Assembly (NCBI GenBank): GCA_964625275.1
Contig: CAZVBH010000062.1
Location: 1-13,537, forward strand
Length of the DNA: 13,537 bases
Source of the DNA: UBA3775 sp964625275
Lineage (GTDB): Bacteria > Bacillota > Clostridia > Lachnospirales > Lachnospiraceae
Reading direction: 5' to 3'
Part shown: in pieces, positions 1 to 7,069 of the stretch
Layout: each line of letters opens with the position of its first letter
Position numbering within the stretch: the first letter of the stretch is position 1
Translations under genes and position numbers: made by a program
Notes under the pieces: model-generated
The model's database searches: none
Told to the model about the DNA's origin: nothing
Seen by the model: the letters and a program-made list of their open reading frames with translations, nothing else

Positions 1-828
1 CAATATTACTTTAATGCCGATGGTGTAATGCAGACAGGCTGGTTCAAAAAAGATGATAATTATATCTATCTAAAAGCTGACGGTACGCTTGCTGTAGGTG
101 AAACAACTGTTGATGGCACAAAATACAATTTCAAAGAAGATGGTACTTATGATTCGGGATGGATTGATTCTGTATATTATAAAAATGGATATGTTCAGAC
201 CGGACTTGTAAATATTGATGGAACCTACTATTTCCTTGGCTCTGATGGTAAAGTAAGTGGTGGTTGGAAGACCATTAACAAATCTAAATATTATTTTAAT
301 ACAGATGGAAAGGCTGTAACCGGTTGGAAGACCATTGATGGAAGTAAATATTATTTTGAAGCAGATGGAAAAATTGCTACAGGCTATAAAACCATAAGTG
401 GCAAAACCTATTATTTTAATGCAAATGGAGGTATTCTTGCGGCAGGTCAGACTACAATTGGCAGTGATATTGTCTTTGTAAATGATGACGGTTCGCTTTA
501 TACAGGCTGGAAGACAATAGGTGGCAAAAAATATTATTTTGGCAGTGATGGTAAAAGAGTAAAAGGCTTCCAGACTATAAGTAGTAAGCTTTATTACTTC
601 TGTAGTGACGGTTATCTCATTTCAGGTGGCTGGCATACCATTAGCTCTAAAAAGTATTATGTAGATAGTGACGGAGTAGTAAAAACCGGCTGGCAGACAA
701 TTGATGGAGTTAAATATTATCTGAATCCTAATTCAAACGGCGCAATGGCAACAGGTCTGTTAAAGATAGATGGCAATCAGTATTATTTCTATTCAAATGG
801 ATCAATGGCAGTAAGCACGACCATAGAC
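1..828 (+). repeat. Tandem cell-wall-binding repeats (about 14 units of 60-63 bp)
   Basis: Coding direct repeats whose translations share GW-(K/Q)-TI followed by an aromatic triplet such as KYYF and then xDGK. The best-matched units lie at roughly 265-400, where neighbouring units keep near-identical stretches at DNA level (ggttggaagaccatt recurs at about 262 and 322). The array starts before the window, so the full copy number is unknown. Repeats of this kind can expand or contract by recombination. Confidence 0.8.
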
Positions 829-1308
829 GAATATATATATGATGCCAATGGCGTTGGAAAAGCACGATTTGCTAAGATTACTGAAGATAATCTTGATGAG
901 TATATTGATTATCTCCTTGAAAAGAAGGGCAGCTCAATCAAAGAAATTTTTTATTATTGCCGCAATAATTTCAGCTATTATTATCGTGACAAATCTGATC
1001 TTCGTTCGATGGCAATAAGGATGTTTAATACCGGCAAGGGCGCCTGCTGGGATTACGCAGCAATAATGAAGCTTATGCTGGATGCAGCTGGTTACAATAG
1101 TGTGATAGTTGTTGGCAAGGGCGCAATTTATTCAGAACACAACTGGTTACTGGTTGAAGTTTCAGACGGGGTCTGGAGACATTATGATCCGGAAAGACAG
1201 CGACTGGATGTAAATGGCTGGACAGACGAAAAGCTTTCATCATACAACTGGTACACGAGTGGCACCAGATATGAGTGGAATAAGGATGATTATCCGGCAG
1301 CGGAATAA
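1..1308 (+). CDS. Wall-binding repeat protein with C-terminal transglutaminase-like domain (5' partial)
   Basis: The frame is open from base 1, and the residues before the first ATG (position 28) already form a repeat unit, so the true start and any signal peptide lie upstream. About 14 units of 20-21 residues with aromatic-Gly cores (pattern GWKTIDGSKYYF-x-x-DGK) match the choline/glucan-binding wall repeats of Gram-positive surface proteins. After about nt 830 a globular domain follows that looks transglutaminase-like: the Cys codon at 1045 (GACWDYA), the His at 1138 (EHNWLLVE) and the Asp at 1186 (HYDPE) have the order and context of that Cys-His-Asp triad. Such domains act as cross-linking enzymes or as cysteine peptidases; which applies here cannot be told. 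Likely secreted and held non-covalently on wall polymers. No obvious terminator lies in the 80 bp to the next gene. Confidence 0.85.
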   Translation, partial: QYYFNADGVMQTGWFKKDDNYIYLKADGTLAVGETTVDGTKYNFKEDGTYDSGWIDSVYYKNGYVQTGLVNIDGTYYFLGSDGKVSGGWKTINKSKYYFNTDGKAVTGWKTIDGSKYYFEADGKIATGYKTISGKTYYFNANGGILAAGQTTIGSDIVFVNDDGSLYTGWKTIGGKKYYFGSDGKRVKGFQTISSKLYYFCSDGYLISGGWHTISSKKYYVDSDGVVKTGWQTIDGVKYYLNPNSNGAMATGLLKIDGNQYYFYSNGSMAVSTTIDEYIYDANGVGKARFAKITEDNLDEYIDYLLEKKGSSIKEIFYYCRNNFSYYYRDKSDLRSMAIRMFNTGKGACWDYAAIMKLMLDAAGYNSVIVVGKGAIYSEHNWLLVEVSDGVWRHYDPERQRLDVNGWTDEKLSSYNWYTSGTRYEWNKDDYPAAE

Positions 1309-1388
1309 ACGAAGATATTTATAAGCTTAGCCTTGAGGTTAAATGTTTAAGATAAAAGAGAAAATTTTAAAAGGGAAGGAAAATAAAA

Positions 1389-2216
1389 ATGTACAAAAAA
1401 TCTATTTACGGAACACTTCTTGTTTTTGCACTTGCAGCTCTTACTGCATGTGGCAGTAATGATACTTCTGACAGCTCAGCTGTAGGAGGTCAGTCAATAA
1501 CCATCAGTGTAGATAATCCGGCGGATTCTACAGATGACAGCTCTTCATCAGATGACAGCTCTTCATCAGACGATAGCTCATCATCGGAAGACAATTCATC
1601 AACAGAGGATGCTAATGCACCGGTAATTGTTGAAGGTGATTCTTCTAATTCAGAAGGAGATTCATCGATGGAAGCTACCGACAATCCTGAGGGTACTTCA
1701 GATGGCAGTTCGTCAGATAATACTTCTACAGAAAAAAATGATTCTAATGAAACTACCAAAAACACTTCATCAGAAGAGACTACAAGTGCAGCGGGAACGG
1801 TTGCTTCATCAGACATGGTTATTACTGTAAACAGCATAGACATAAAGACCGGAATTGACTTTACTTCATATATAAATAAAGTTGGCAGCAATGTAAATAT
1901 TGAAGAAGGTCAGGCTTGTCTTGAAGGCGGCTTCGATACAAATTACTATTATGGAGACACTCTCAGTGTTTATACAATTGCTTCGGGCGGCAAGCAGATT
2001 GTCTATGATGTTTATACAACAACTACAGGATATTCAACGGCTAAGGGAATTAAGATTGGCACATCTACTCAGGATGATGTCTATAAAGCTTATGGAGATC
2101 CATCATCATCACATCCTACAAATGATGTTTATACTGTAGGTGATATTAGCCTGACTTTTGAATATGAAGGCGATGTTGTTTCAGGCATAGATGTCTGCGA
2201 CACAAGTATAGAGTAG
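1389..2216 (+). CDS. Ser/Asp-rich lipoprotein, probable partner of the acetylation genes
   Basis: 275 aa. The N-terminus is a type II signal peptide: MYKK, a hydrophobic stretch, then lipobox LTAC with Cys21 as lipidation site, so the protein should sit on the outer face of the membrane. Residues about 24-140 are a low-complexity Ser/Asp/Glu/Thr stalk, partly made of 18-bp DNA repeats. The globular C-terminus (about 145-275) ends with a GIKIGTSTQDDVYKAYGDP stretch resembling the start of BamE/SmpA-like small lipoprotein folds; this likeness is by eye only. A purine-rich RBS (aagggaagg) precedes the ATG. It lies 22 bp upstream of the MBOAT gene and probably shares its transcript. Function is unknown; a role presenting or binding the modified glycan is an inference from position. 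It could equally be an unrelated surface lipoprotein. Confidence 0.85.
   Translation: MYKKSIYGTLLVFALAALTACGSNDTSDSSAVGGQSITISVDNPADSTDDSSSSDDSSSSDDSSSSEDNSSTEDANAPVIVEGDSSNSEGDSSMEATDNPEGTSDGSSSDNTSTEKNDSNETTKNTSSEETTSAAGTVASSDMVITVNSIDIKTGIDFTSYINKVGSNVNIEEGQACLEGGFDTNYYYGDTLSVYTIASGGKQIVYDVYTTTTGYSTAKGIKIGTSTQDDVYKAYGDPSSSHPTNDVYTVGDISLTFEYEGDVVSGIDVCDTSIE
1531..1602 (+). repeat. 18-bp tandem repeat, 4 copies, in the lipoprotein stalk
   Basis: Copies at 1531-1548 and 1549-1566 are identical (cagatgacagctcttcat). Copies at 1567-1584 and 1585-1602 have diverged. Each encodes a six-residue S-D-D-S-S-S type unit, so copy changes keep the frame and only alter stalk length. Confidence 0.85.
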
Positions 2217-2238
2217 GGCAAAAGCTTAAGGAGATTAT

Positions 2239-3741
2239 ATGGTTTTCAGTTCATTCGTTTTCTTATGCATATTTTTCCCCATAACATTTTTATTACATAC
2301 CTTTATTAAAAATGTTAAGGCCAGAAATGTCATATTGATACTGGCAAGTATTGTATTCTATACCTATGGAGAACCGGTATATATACTTTTGCTGGCAGCC
2401 TCTGTATGCCTCAATTATTTTTTTGGTGTGGCAATAGGTAATGCAAAAGAACGCGCATTAAATTTAGCCACAACGCCCGGTAGAGATGCTGCGGCTTCGG
2501 AAATAACTGCAGGCAAATTGTGGCTAATACTGTCAGTTATATTTAATATCGGGATTTTGGTGGTTTTTAAGTATACGGCACTTATTCTTACCAGCTTAAA
2601 TAACCTTCTCCCCTCGGCAGCGCAAATTCCGGTACCTGAAATCAGACTGCCAATAGGTATTTCCTTTTTCACATTTCAGATACTTTCTTATGTGGTTGAT
2701 GTTTACAGAGGGGATGCAAAGGTTCAGAGAAGCTTTTTCAGACTCTTTCTCTACATTTCCTTCTTTCCACAGCTGATTGCCGGTCCGATTGTTAAATATC
2801 ATGACATTGAAACAGCTTTGGAAAATCGTGAAGTAACTGTAGAAGGCATTAAATCAGGAATTTACCGATTCTGCTGTGGCATGGGTAAGAAAATACTAAT
2901 TGCCAATACCATGGCTTATATTACAGATCAGATTTTCGGCGTTGCCAATGATGAAATTGGCATTTTGGCTGCATGGGTTGGAGCTGTTACCTATCTTTTC
3001 CAAATATACTTTGACTTTTCCGGTTATTCTGATATGGCCATTGGACTTGGCAGAATTTTTGGCTTTGAGTTCAAAGAAAACTTTATTTACCCATACATCT
3101 CCTGTGGTATTCAGGAATTTTGGCGAAGATGGCATGTTTCTCTTTCTACCTGGTTTAAAGAGTATCTCTATATTCCACTGGGTGGAAACAGAAAAGGTAA
3201 AAAAAGAACTATTTTAAATAAATATATTGTCTTTGCGGCAACAGGAATTTGGCATGGCGCCAGTTGGACTTTTCTTATATGGGGACTATATCATGGCACA
3301 CTTCAGATGCTGGAGCAGATTTTTGGATTTAAGAGGTCTGTTAAGAAACCACTTCGGGTTCTTCAGCATATTTATACAGTATTTGCAGTCATGCTTGGCT
3401 TTGTAATCTTTAGAGCTGATGACATGAGTCAGGCACTCTGCTTTATAAAGGCTATGTTTGGCTTTGGCTGTACCGGAGGACTGGGTTATGTTTATGCCCT
3501 ACAGCTTTTTGCTCCTTATAATTTATTGATTCTTATATTTGCAATTGTTGGATGTACACCTCTTCCTTCAAAAATAATGTCTAAATTAAAGGGAAATGCC
3601 ATAAACGAAAATGGAACTGCTTCACTGGCTTTTTCTGTTTGGGATACGATAAGCATGCTTTTGTGCCTGGTTTGCGTTTTCTTATGCTTCCAATCCCTGG
3701 CCTCAGACAGCTATAATCCGTTTATTTATTTTAGGTTTTAA
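2239..3741 (+). CDS. MBOAT-family membrane O-acyltransferase (AlgI/PatA-like)
   Basis: 500 aa, a polytopic membrane protein of the length usual for AlgI/DltB-type acyltransferases. These proteins take acyl groups (acetyl in AlgI, D-Ala in DltB) from the cytoplasm to an extracytoplasmic acceptor. Visible hallmarks are DFSGYSDMAIG, then EFWRRWHVSLSTWFKEYLYIPLGG with His299, and GIWHGASWTFLIWGLYHG containing the catalytic-type His339. The WRRWH...YIPLGGNR block is typical of the AlgI branch that modifies polysaccharides rather than of DltB. A strong RBS (aaggag at about 2231) precedes the ATG. The downstream SGNH gene starts 11 bp after the stop, with its RBS touching this stop codon, so the two are almost certainly co-translated. 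The donor is probably acetyl-CoA; the glycan acceptor is not encoded here and cannot be named. Confidence 0.93.
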   Translation: MVFSSFVFLCIFFPITFLLHTFIKNVKARNVILILASIVFYTYGEPVYILLLAASVCLNYFFGVAIGNAKERALNLATTPGRDAAASEITAGKLWLILSVIFNIGILVVFKYTALILTSLNNLLPSAAQIPVPEIRLPIGISFFTFQILSYVVDVYRGDAKVQRSFFRLFLYISFFPQLIAGPIVKYHDIETALENREVTVEGIKSGIYRFCCGMGKKILIANTMAYITDQIFGVANDEIGILAAWVGAVTYLFQIYFDFSGYSDMAIGLGRIFGFEFKENFIYPYISCGIQEFWRRWHVSLSTWFKEYLYIPLGGNRKGKKRTILNKYIVFAATGIWHGASWTFLIWGLYHGTLQMLEQIFGFKRSVKKPLRVLQHIYTVFAVMLGFVIFRADDMSQALCFIKAMFGFGCTGGLGYVYALQLFAPYNLLILIFAIVGCTPLPSKIMSKLKGNAINENGTASLAFSVWDTISMLLCLVCVFLCFQSLASDSYNPFIYFRF

Positions 3742-3752
3742 AGGAGGAGCTA

Positions 3753-5195
3753 ATGAAGATAAAAGATTGTATTTTTATAACAGCTTTCACAGCTGCACTC
3801 GTTGCTCCGGCAATTGCCATTCCCTTTACAAAAAGTGATAACGAGCGTGAAGCGGACAAAACAGAATTTCCTTCCGTAAGAACAGAGTCCGGAAGTCTTA
3901 ATAGTGAATACTTTGATGAATTTGATACCTGGGTTTCTGAAAATATCGGCTTTAGAAATGGGTTTATTAATAGCGACAATGCCATTAAATCCGCTCTTTT
4001 CGGGCAGTCTGCCGAGGATAGTATTGTTCTGGGAAAGAATGGCTGGCTCTTTTATTCAGAAACCGTTAAGGATTATTTAAATGTAGCTACCTTATCTGAA
4101 AGAAATGCTTTAAATGTAGCAAATACAATGAAGCTGGTTCAGGACTATGCTGACAGTCTTGGAACCACTTTTGGCATCACAATTGCTCTTAACAAAAACA
4201 GTCTTTACAGTGAGAATATGCCTTATTATTATATTCCGATAGAAGACGGTAATGGAAATCGTGAGCTTTTGGCTGCAGCCTTTGAAAAGGCCGGTGTTAA
4301 TTATATTGATTTGTATCCAGCTCTTGGTTCTGCCGAAAAGGTTCTCTATCAGGAACGTGACAGCCACTGGACCTATGAGGGTGCACTTTTAGGCTATAAT
4401 ACAATGATGGAGGGACTGGGAATAGAGCATCTTACCTTCTCAGATATAACCTTTACAGAGGTTAATGACTGGTCAAGTGACCTTGCTGAAATGGTTTATC
4501 CTGACGAGACAATAACTGACATGCAAAGCTATCCTAACTATGAATTCAGTTACGAAATCACCTCGCATGAAAAAAATGTAGATTCGATTACTCTTACAAC
4601 TTATAACGAGAAAGGAACCGGCTCAGCTGTTATTTTTAGAGATTCTTTCTTTAATACTACACAGGTTTATGCTGCTGAAAATTTTGAGGATGCTGTTTTC
4701 TCGAGAGCTTATCCTTACCGGGTTGATTACTGTGAAAAATATAAGCCGACAGTAATGCTTCTTGAAATTGTAGAGAGAAATCTTGAAAATCTGGCATTTA
4801 AGGCACCTGTTATGGTAGCACCTGAAACCTCGCTTACATCCTCAGCGCTAAGTATAAATAATGCTGACAATTATATTTTTGCCGAGGATAATGGTGATTA
4901 TATACAGCTTTACGGAGCCATTGATGAACGCTATCTGGGCGACGAATATGAGGTTTATATTTTGGCAGAAGCTGAAAATGGACAGCATGTATATGAAGCT
5001 TTTCCAATTTTTGAAAAGGACAGTCTGACAAAGAAGTCTGAGGAAGGCCTCTATGAGATGAAAGAAAACGGAGATTATGATAATGGTTTCTCGGCTTATT
5101 TTGATAAAGATACCTTTGCAGAATTTAAGTCAATTAACCTGGTTATCGCCTCAAATGACAATTGTTATGTGTTTGACAGTATATCCATTAACTAA
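3753..5195 (+). CDS. DHHW/AlgX-like SGNH-fold polysaccharide O-acetyltransferase or accessory protein
   Basis: 480 aa with an N-terminal hydrophobic signal or anchor (about residues 5-25, possible cut after AIA). It is the extracytoplasmic partner expected beside an AlgI-type MBOAT. The core shows family landmarks: WVSENIGFRNGF near residues 65-75, a GKNGWLFY motif near residue 100, a DSHW motif (Asp203, His205) and FRDSFF with Ser298. The order Asp-x-His then Ser, with 93 residues from His to Ser, agrees with the AlgX triad as I recall it (D174, H176, S269). The core seems to end near residue 350. The remaining 130 residues look beta-rich and acidic and may be an extra domain. RBS aaggagg precedes the start. 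Expected role: acetylation of an exported cell-surface glycan using acyl groups delivered by the MBOAT protein. Confidence 0.88.
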   Translation: MKIKDCIFITAFTAALVAPAIAIPFTKSDNEREADKTEFPSVRTESGSLNSEYFDEFDTWVSENIGFRNGFINSDNAIKSALFGQSAEDSIVLGKNGWLFYSETVKDYLNVATLSERNALNVANTMKLVQDYADSLGTTFGITIALNKNSLYSENMPYYYIPIEDGNGNRELLAAAFEKAGVNYIDLYPALGSAEKVLYQERDSHWTYEGALLGYNTMMEGLGIEHLTFSDITFTEVNDWSSDLAEMVYPDETITDMQSYPNYEFSYEITSHEKNVDSITLTTYNEKGTGSAVIFRDSFFNTTQVYAAENFEDAVFSRAYPYRVDYCEKYKPTVMLLEIVERNLENLAFKAPVMVAPETSLTSSALSINNADNYIFAEDNGDYIQLYGAIDERYLGDEYEVYILAEAENGQHVYEAFPIFEKDSLTKKSEEGLYEMKENGDYDNGFSAYFDKDTFAEFKSINLVIASNDNCYVFDSISIN

Positions 5196-5196
5196 A

Positions 5197-5228
5197 AAAC
5201 TCGCAATCGGGCTACTGATTGCGAGTTT
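5197..5228. terminator. Strong, possibly bidirectional intrinsic terminator
   Basis: A perfect 12-bp stem (5197-5208 aaactcgcaatc pairing with 5217-5228 gattgcgagttt) with an 8-nt loop begins one base after the stop codon of the SGNH gene. On the + strand it is followed by gtcttt, a modest U tract. Read on the - strand it ends in six T (5194-5199 are A apart from the first T), so it may terminate in both directions. It closes the 1389-5195 transcription unit. Confidence 0.85.
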
Positions 5229-5254
5229 GTCTTTGATGTAATCTAAGAACAGGC

Positions 5255-5283
5255 ATCAAATATAAATTGGCAAAAAATGTCAA
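5255..5283 (-). promoter_or_regulatory. Candidate minus-strand promoter facing the terminator
   Basis: On the minus strand a perfect -35 TTGACA (plus coordinates 5278-5283) is followed after 17 bp by TTTGAT (5255-5260), a 4/6 match to the -10 consensus. A transcript from here would run only about 50 nt before the hairpin at 5197-5228 with its six-U tail. It could be a chance match in AT-rich DNA. Confidence 0.2.
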
Positions 5284-5304
5284 TGTTTGCACATTAGTCT
5301 ATCA

Positions 5305-5327
5305 AAGCGGATATTCCAGGTCCGCTT
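5305..5327. other. Small intergenic hairpin
   Basis: A 7-bp inverted repeat (aagcgga at 5305-5311, tccgctt at 5321-5327) with a 9-nt loop. No U tract follows, so it is not a normal terminator. It lies upstream of the promoter of the dipeptidase gene. Function unknown. Confidence 0.3.
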
Positions 5328-5340
5328 CGCTACTTGCTCA

Positions 5341-5390
5341 TAACCTTAAAGCCACTTCGATAAGGTTAAATAAGGTTAAATAAGGTTAAA
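5341..5390. repeat. Three 10-bp direct repeats plus an inverted copy (operator-like)
   Basis: TAAGGTTAAA occurs three times without a mismatch or gap at 5361-5370, 5371-5380 and 5381-5390. An inverted partial copy, TAACCTTA, lies at 5341-5348 and could pair with 5361-5368 across a 12-nt loop. The third copy ends 5 bp before the -35 box. The 10-bp period puts each site on the same helix face, as in tandem sites for OmpR/PhoB-family response regulators. Which regulator binds, if any, is not known. Confidence 0.6.
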
Positions 5391-5395
5391 TAGTG

Positions 5396-5424
5396 TTGAC
5401 TATTGTTTAAAATATATATAAAAT
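5396..5424 (+). promoter_or_regulatory. Sigma-A-type promoter of the dipeptidase gene
   Basis: -35 TTGACT (5396-5401), a 17-bp spacer and -10 TAAAAT (5419-5424); each box is one base from consensus. Transcription should begin near 5431, giving a short leader that carries the RBS gggggaa (5441-5447) ahead of the ATG at 5453. The tandem repeats directly upstream suit an activator touching RNA polymerase at -35, though repression is also possible. Confidence 0.75.
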
Positions 5425-5452
5425 AGTAAGATACGTAGAAGGGGGAATAGCA

Positions 5453-6994
5453 ATGAAGCATACATTTAGAATTGTAGTTATTGTTCTTTGCTTTTTTATG
5501 CTTGCGGAACTGGTATTTTTAGGATACCTTCTTTATAAGAGAATGGGGAAGGAAATGAGTAGCACTACAACTGCTCAGAGTACAGAGGCAGAGGATACTT
5601 TTTATGCTAATGCTACTGCCACACCTACACCTTTGCCTGAAGAAACCATAGTAACAGCCACTCCGACAGTTACTATTGCACCGGGTGTTGGCGCTGTTAC
5701 AGCAACTACCACCACGATATCCTTTAATTTATCAGGATATTCGACAGACATGTTTGTTGTAGAATATCAGTATGACGGTGGTGAACTTGAGGCAAAAATG
5801 ATTGCAGGAACTCAAGTAAAGCTGACAGGACTTTATTCCGGTAAGACATATCATGTAACAGTAAAAAGAGCTACTACAGGTGAGGTTTATGTGGAGGAGT
5901 TTACTGCAGATACCGAAGAAAGCGGCTATGGTGATCCGTTTGAAGGAATTGACGGTATTTTAACAACCTCAGAGGGCAGCAATATGGTTGTACTCTCTTC
6001 GGAAACAGGAAGCCTTGGTGCAAAGCTTTGGGCTCAATTCGATACCAAGCTCTATGACTCGGTAGACTTAACTAAGAAAACAGCTAAAATAACCGGCGGA
6101 ACTGCAATGACGGTTACAAAGGATGAAAATGGCAATTATGCATATCTTAGAAAGAAAAACCGTTGGAGCCTTTATGTAACTACGGAAGACGGACAGACCG
6201 GATGGGTAGACGCAGACTGTATGTTTGTTGACATAACTGATTTATTTGACAGCCACAATAATTCATACGGAATTCAGATAAACAGAACAAATGCATACAG
6301 CTCAATTTTTACCGCAGGAGGTTCAGCAACGGAAATTGATACAACCTCAGAGGCATCAACAAGATATAATCCACTCAAAGCCTCGAGCGGAGATGACAGC
6401 CTTACGGTTTCAGGCTATAATGAAATTGCAGAAGTAACCGGCAGAGCACTTAAAAACTATGGAAGTAAGGACCAGATGCCTGTAATATGGGATTTAGCCT
6501 TAGAGCTTATTCAGTGTCAGAAGAATTCCCTCAGAGATGGATGCACGCTTTTAATATATGAAGGCTATCGCCCATTGTCTACATCTCAACAGGTCAGCAG
6601 CTCAATGTGGAGCAACAATTATCTTGCTCATACTGAAAACGGAAAGAATCTGGCAGTAGGCTTTTTAAAAGGTTATTTTGATACTTCCTATTATATAGCA
6701 AAAAAGTCACGCCATAATAAAGGTACGGCCGTTGACCTTACTCTTCAGGGCTATGACATGGATGGAAATCTCGGAGACGAGCTTACAATGCAGACAAAGA
6801 TGCACACGCTCGACTATAGAGGAAACATGGCCTATAATAATGACAGTGCAAACATGCTTTACGATATAATGACGGAAAAGACAAACCTGGAATGTCTTGC
6901 TTCAAAGCAGGAATGGTGGCATTTCCAGCTGCCAAATGACAGCTCATTATATCCACAGATAAATAATTATATTTATGCAGATTACGAAATCTGA
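5453..6994 (+). CDS. Membrane-anchored VanX-type D-Ala-D-Ala dipeptidase (M15D) with Fn3-like and SH3-like domains
   Basis: 513 aa. A transmembrane anchor at about residues 5-28 is followed by a Thr/Pro-rich linker (about 40-80), so the bulk is outside the cell. Residues about 81-155 resemble a fibronectin type III domain and about 190-262 an SH3-like domain (ending DGQTGWVDAD). The C-terminal part from about residue 300 is the zinc peptidase: GYRP with Arg373, SRHNKGTAVD with His421 and Asp428 as zinc ligands, and EWWHF with Glu487 as catalytic base and His490 as third ligand. The EWWHF form and the YRP arginine favour the VanX/DdpX branch over VanY carboxypeptidases. Likely substrates are D-Ala-D-Ala or peptidoglycan stem peptides. 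VanX itself is cytosolic, so an anchored outward-facing form suggests wall remodelling rather than resistance. No vanH, vanA or vanRS genes are in the window. Confidence 0.85.
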   Translation: MKHTFRIVVIVLCFFMLAELVFLGYLLYKRMGKEMSSTTTAQSTEAEDTFYANATATPTPLPEETIVTATPTVTIAPGVGAVTATTTTISFNLSGYSTDMFVVEYQYDGGELEAKMIAGTQVKLTGLYSGKTYHVTVKRATTGEVYVEEFTADTEESGYGDPFEGIDGILTTSEGSNMVVLSSETGSLGAKLWAQFDTKLYDSVDLTKKTAKITGGTAMTVTKDENGNYAYLRKKNRWSLYVTTEDGQTGWVDADCMFVDITDLFDSHNNSYGIQINRTNAYSSIFTAGGSATEIDTTSEASTRYNPLKASSGDDSLTVSGYNEIAEVTGRALKNYGSKDQMPVIWDLALELIQCQKNSLRDGCTLLIYEGYRPLSTSQQVSSSMWSNNYLAHTENGKNLAVGFLKGYFDTSYYIAKKSRHNKGTAVDLTLQGYDMDGNLGDELTMQTKMHTLDYRGNMAYNNDSANMLYDIMTEKTNLECLASKQEWWHFQLPNDSSLYPQINNYIYADYEI

Positions 6995-7005
6995 TATTAG
7001 TTGAT

Positions 7006-7044
7006 AAGCAGGCAAAATTCATTGAAAGAGACATGCCTGCTTTT
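7006..7044 (+). terminator. Intrinsic terminator between the dipeptidase and helD-like genes
   Basis: A 9-bp perfect stem (7006-7014 aagcaggca with 7034-7042 tgcctgctt), a 19-nt loop, and a run of four T at 7041-7044, two of which lie in the stem. The long loop and short U tract make it weaker than the one at 5197. It sits 12 bp after the dipeptidase stop codon and supports a helD start downstream of it. Confidence 0.55.
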
Positions 7045-7069
7045 CAAAGATAATGGGAGCAATTATATA

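Noticed and set aside
1..828. CRISPR-like array in the regularly spaced repeats
   Set aside because: Repeats are contiguous, coding and in frame, with no constant repeat/unique spacer pattern.
1326..1341. ttagcc-ttga-ggttaa hairpin after the transglutaminase gene as a terminator
   Set aside because: Only six pairs including a G-T wobble, and no U tract follows.
1490..1891. Long minus-strand open frame opposite the lipoprotein
   Set aside because: It mirrors the Ser/Asp repeat coding and is Ser/Glu/Leu low-complexity; no RBS or family likeness. The + strand lipoprotein explains the DNA.
5453..6994. Glycopeptide resistance (van) cluster
   Set aside because: Only a VanX-like enzyme is present, anchored outside the cell; no vanH, vanA or vanRS neighbours are in the window.
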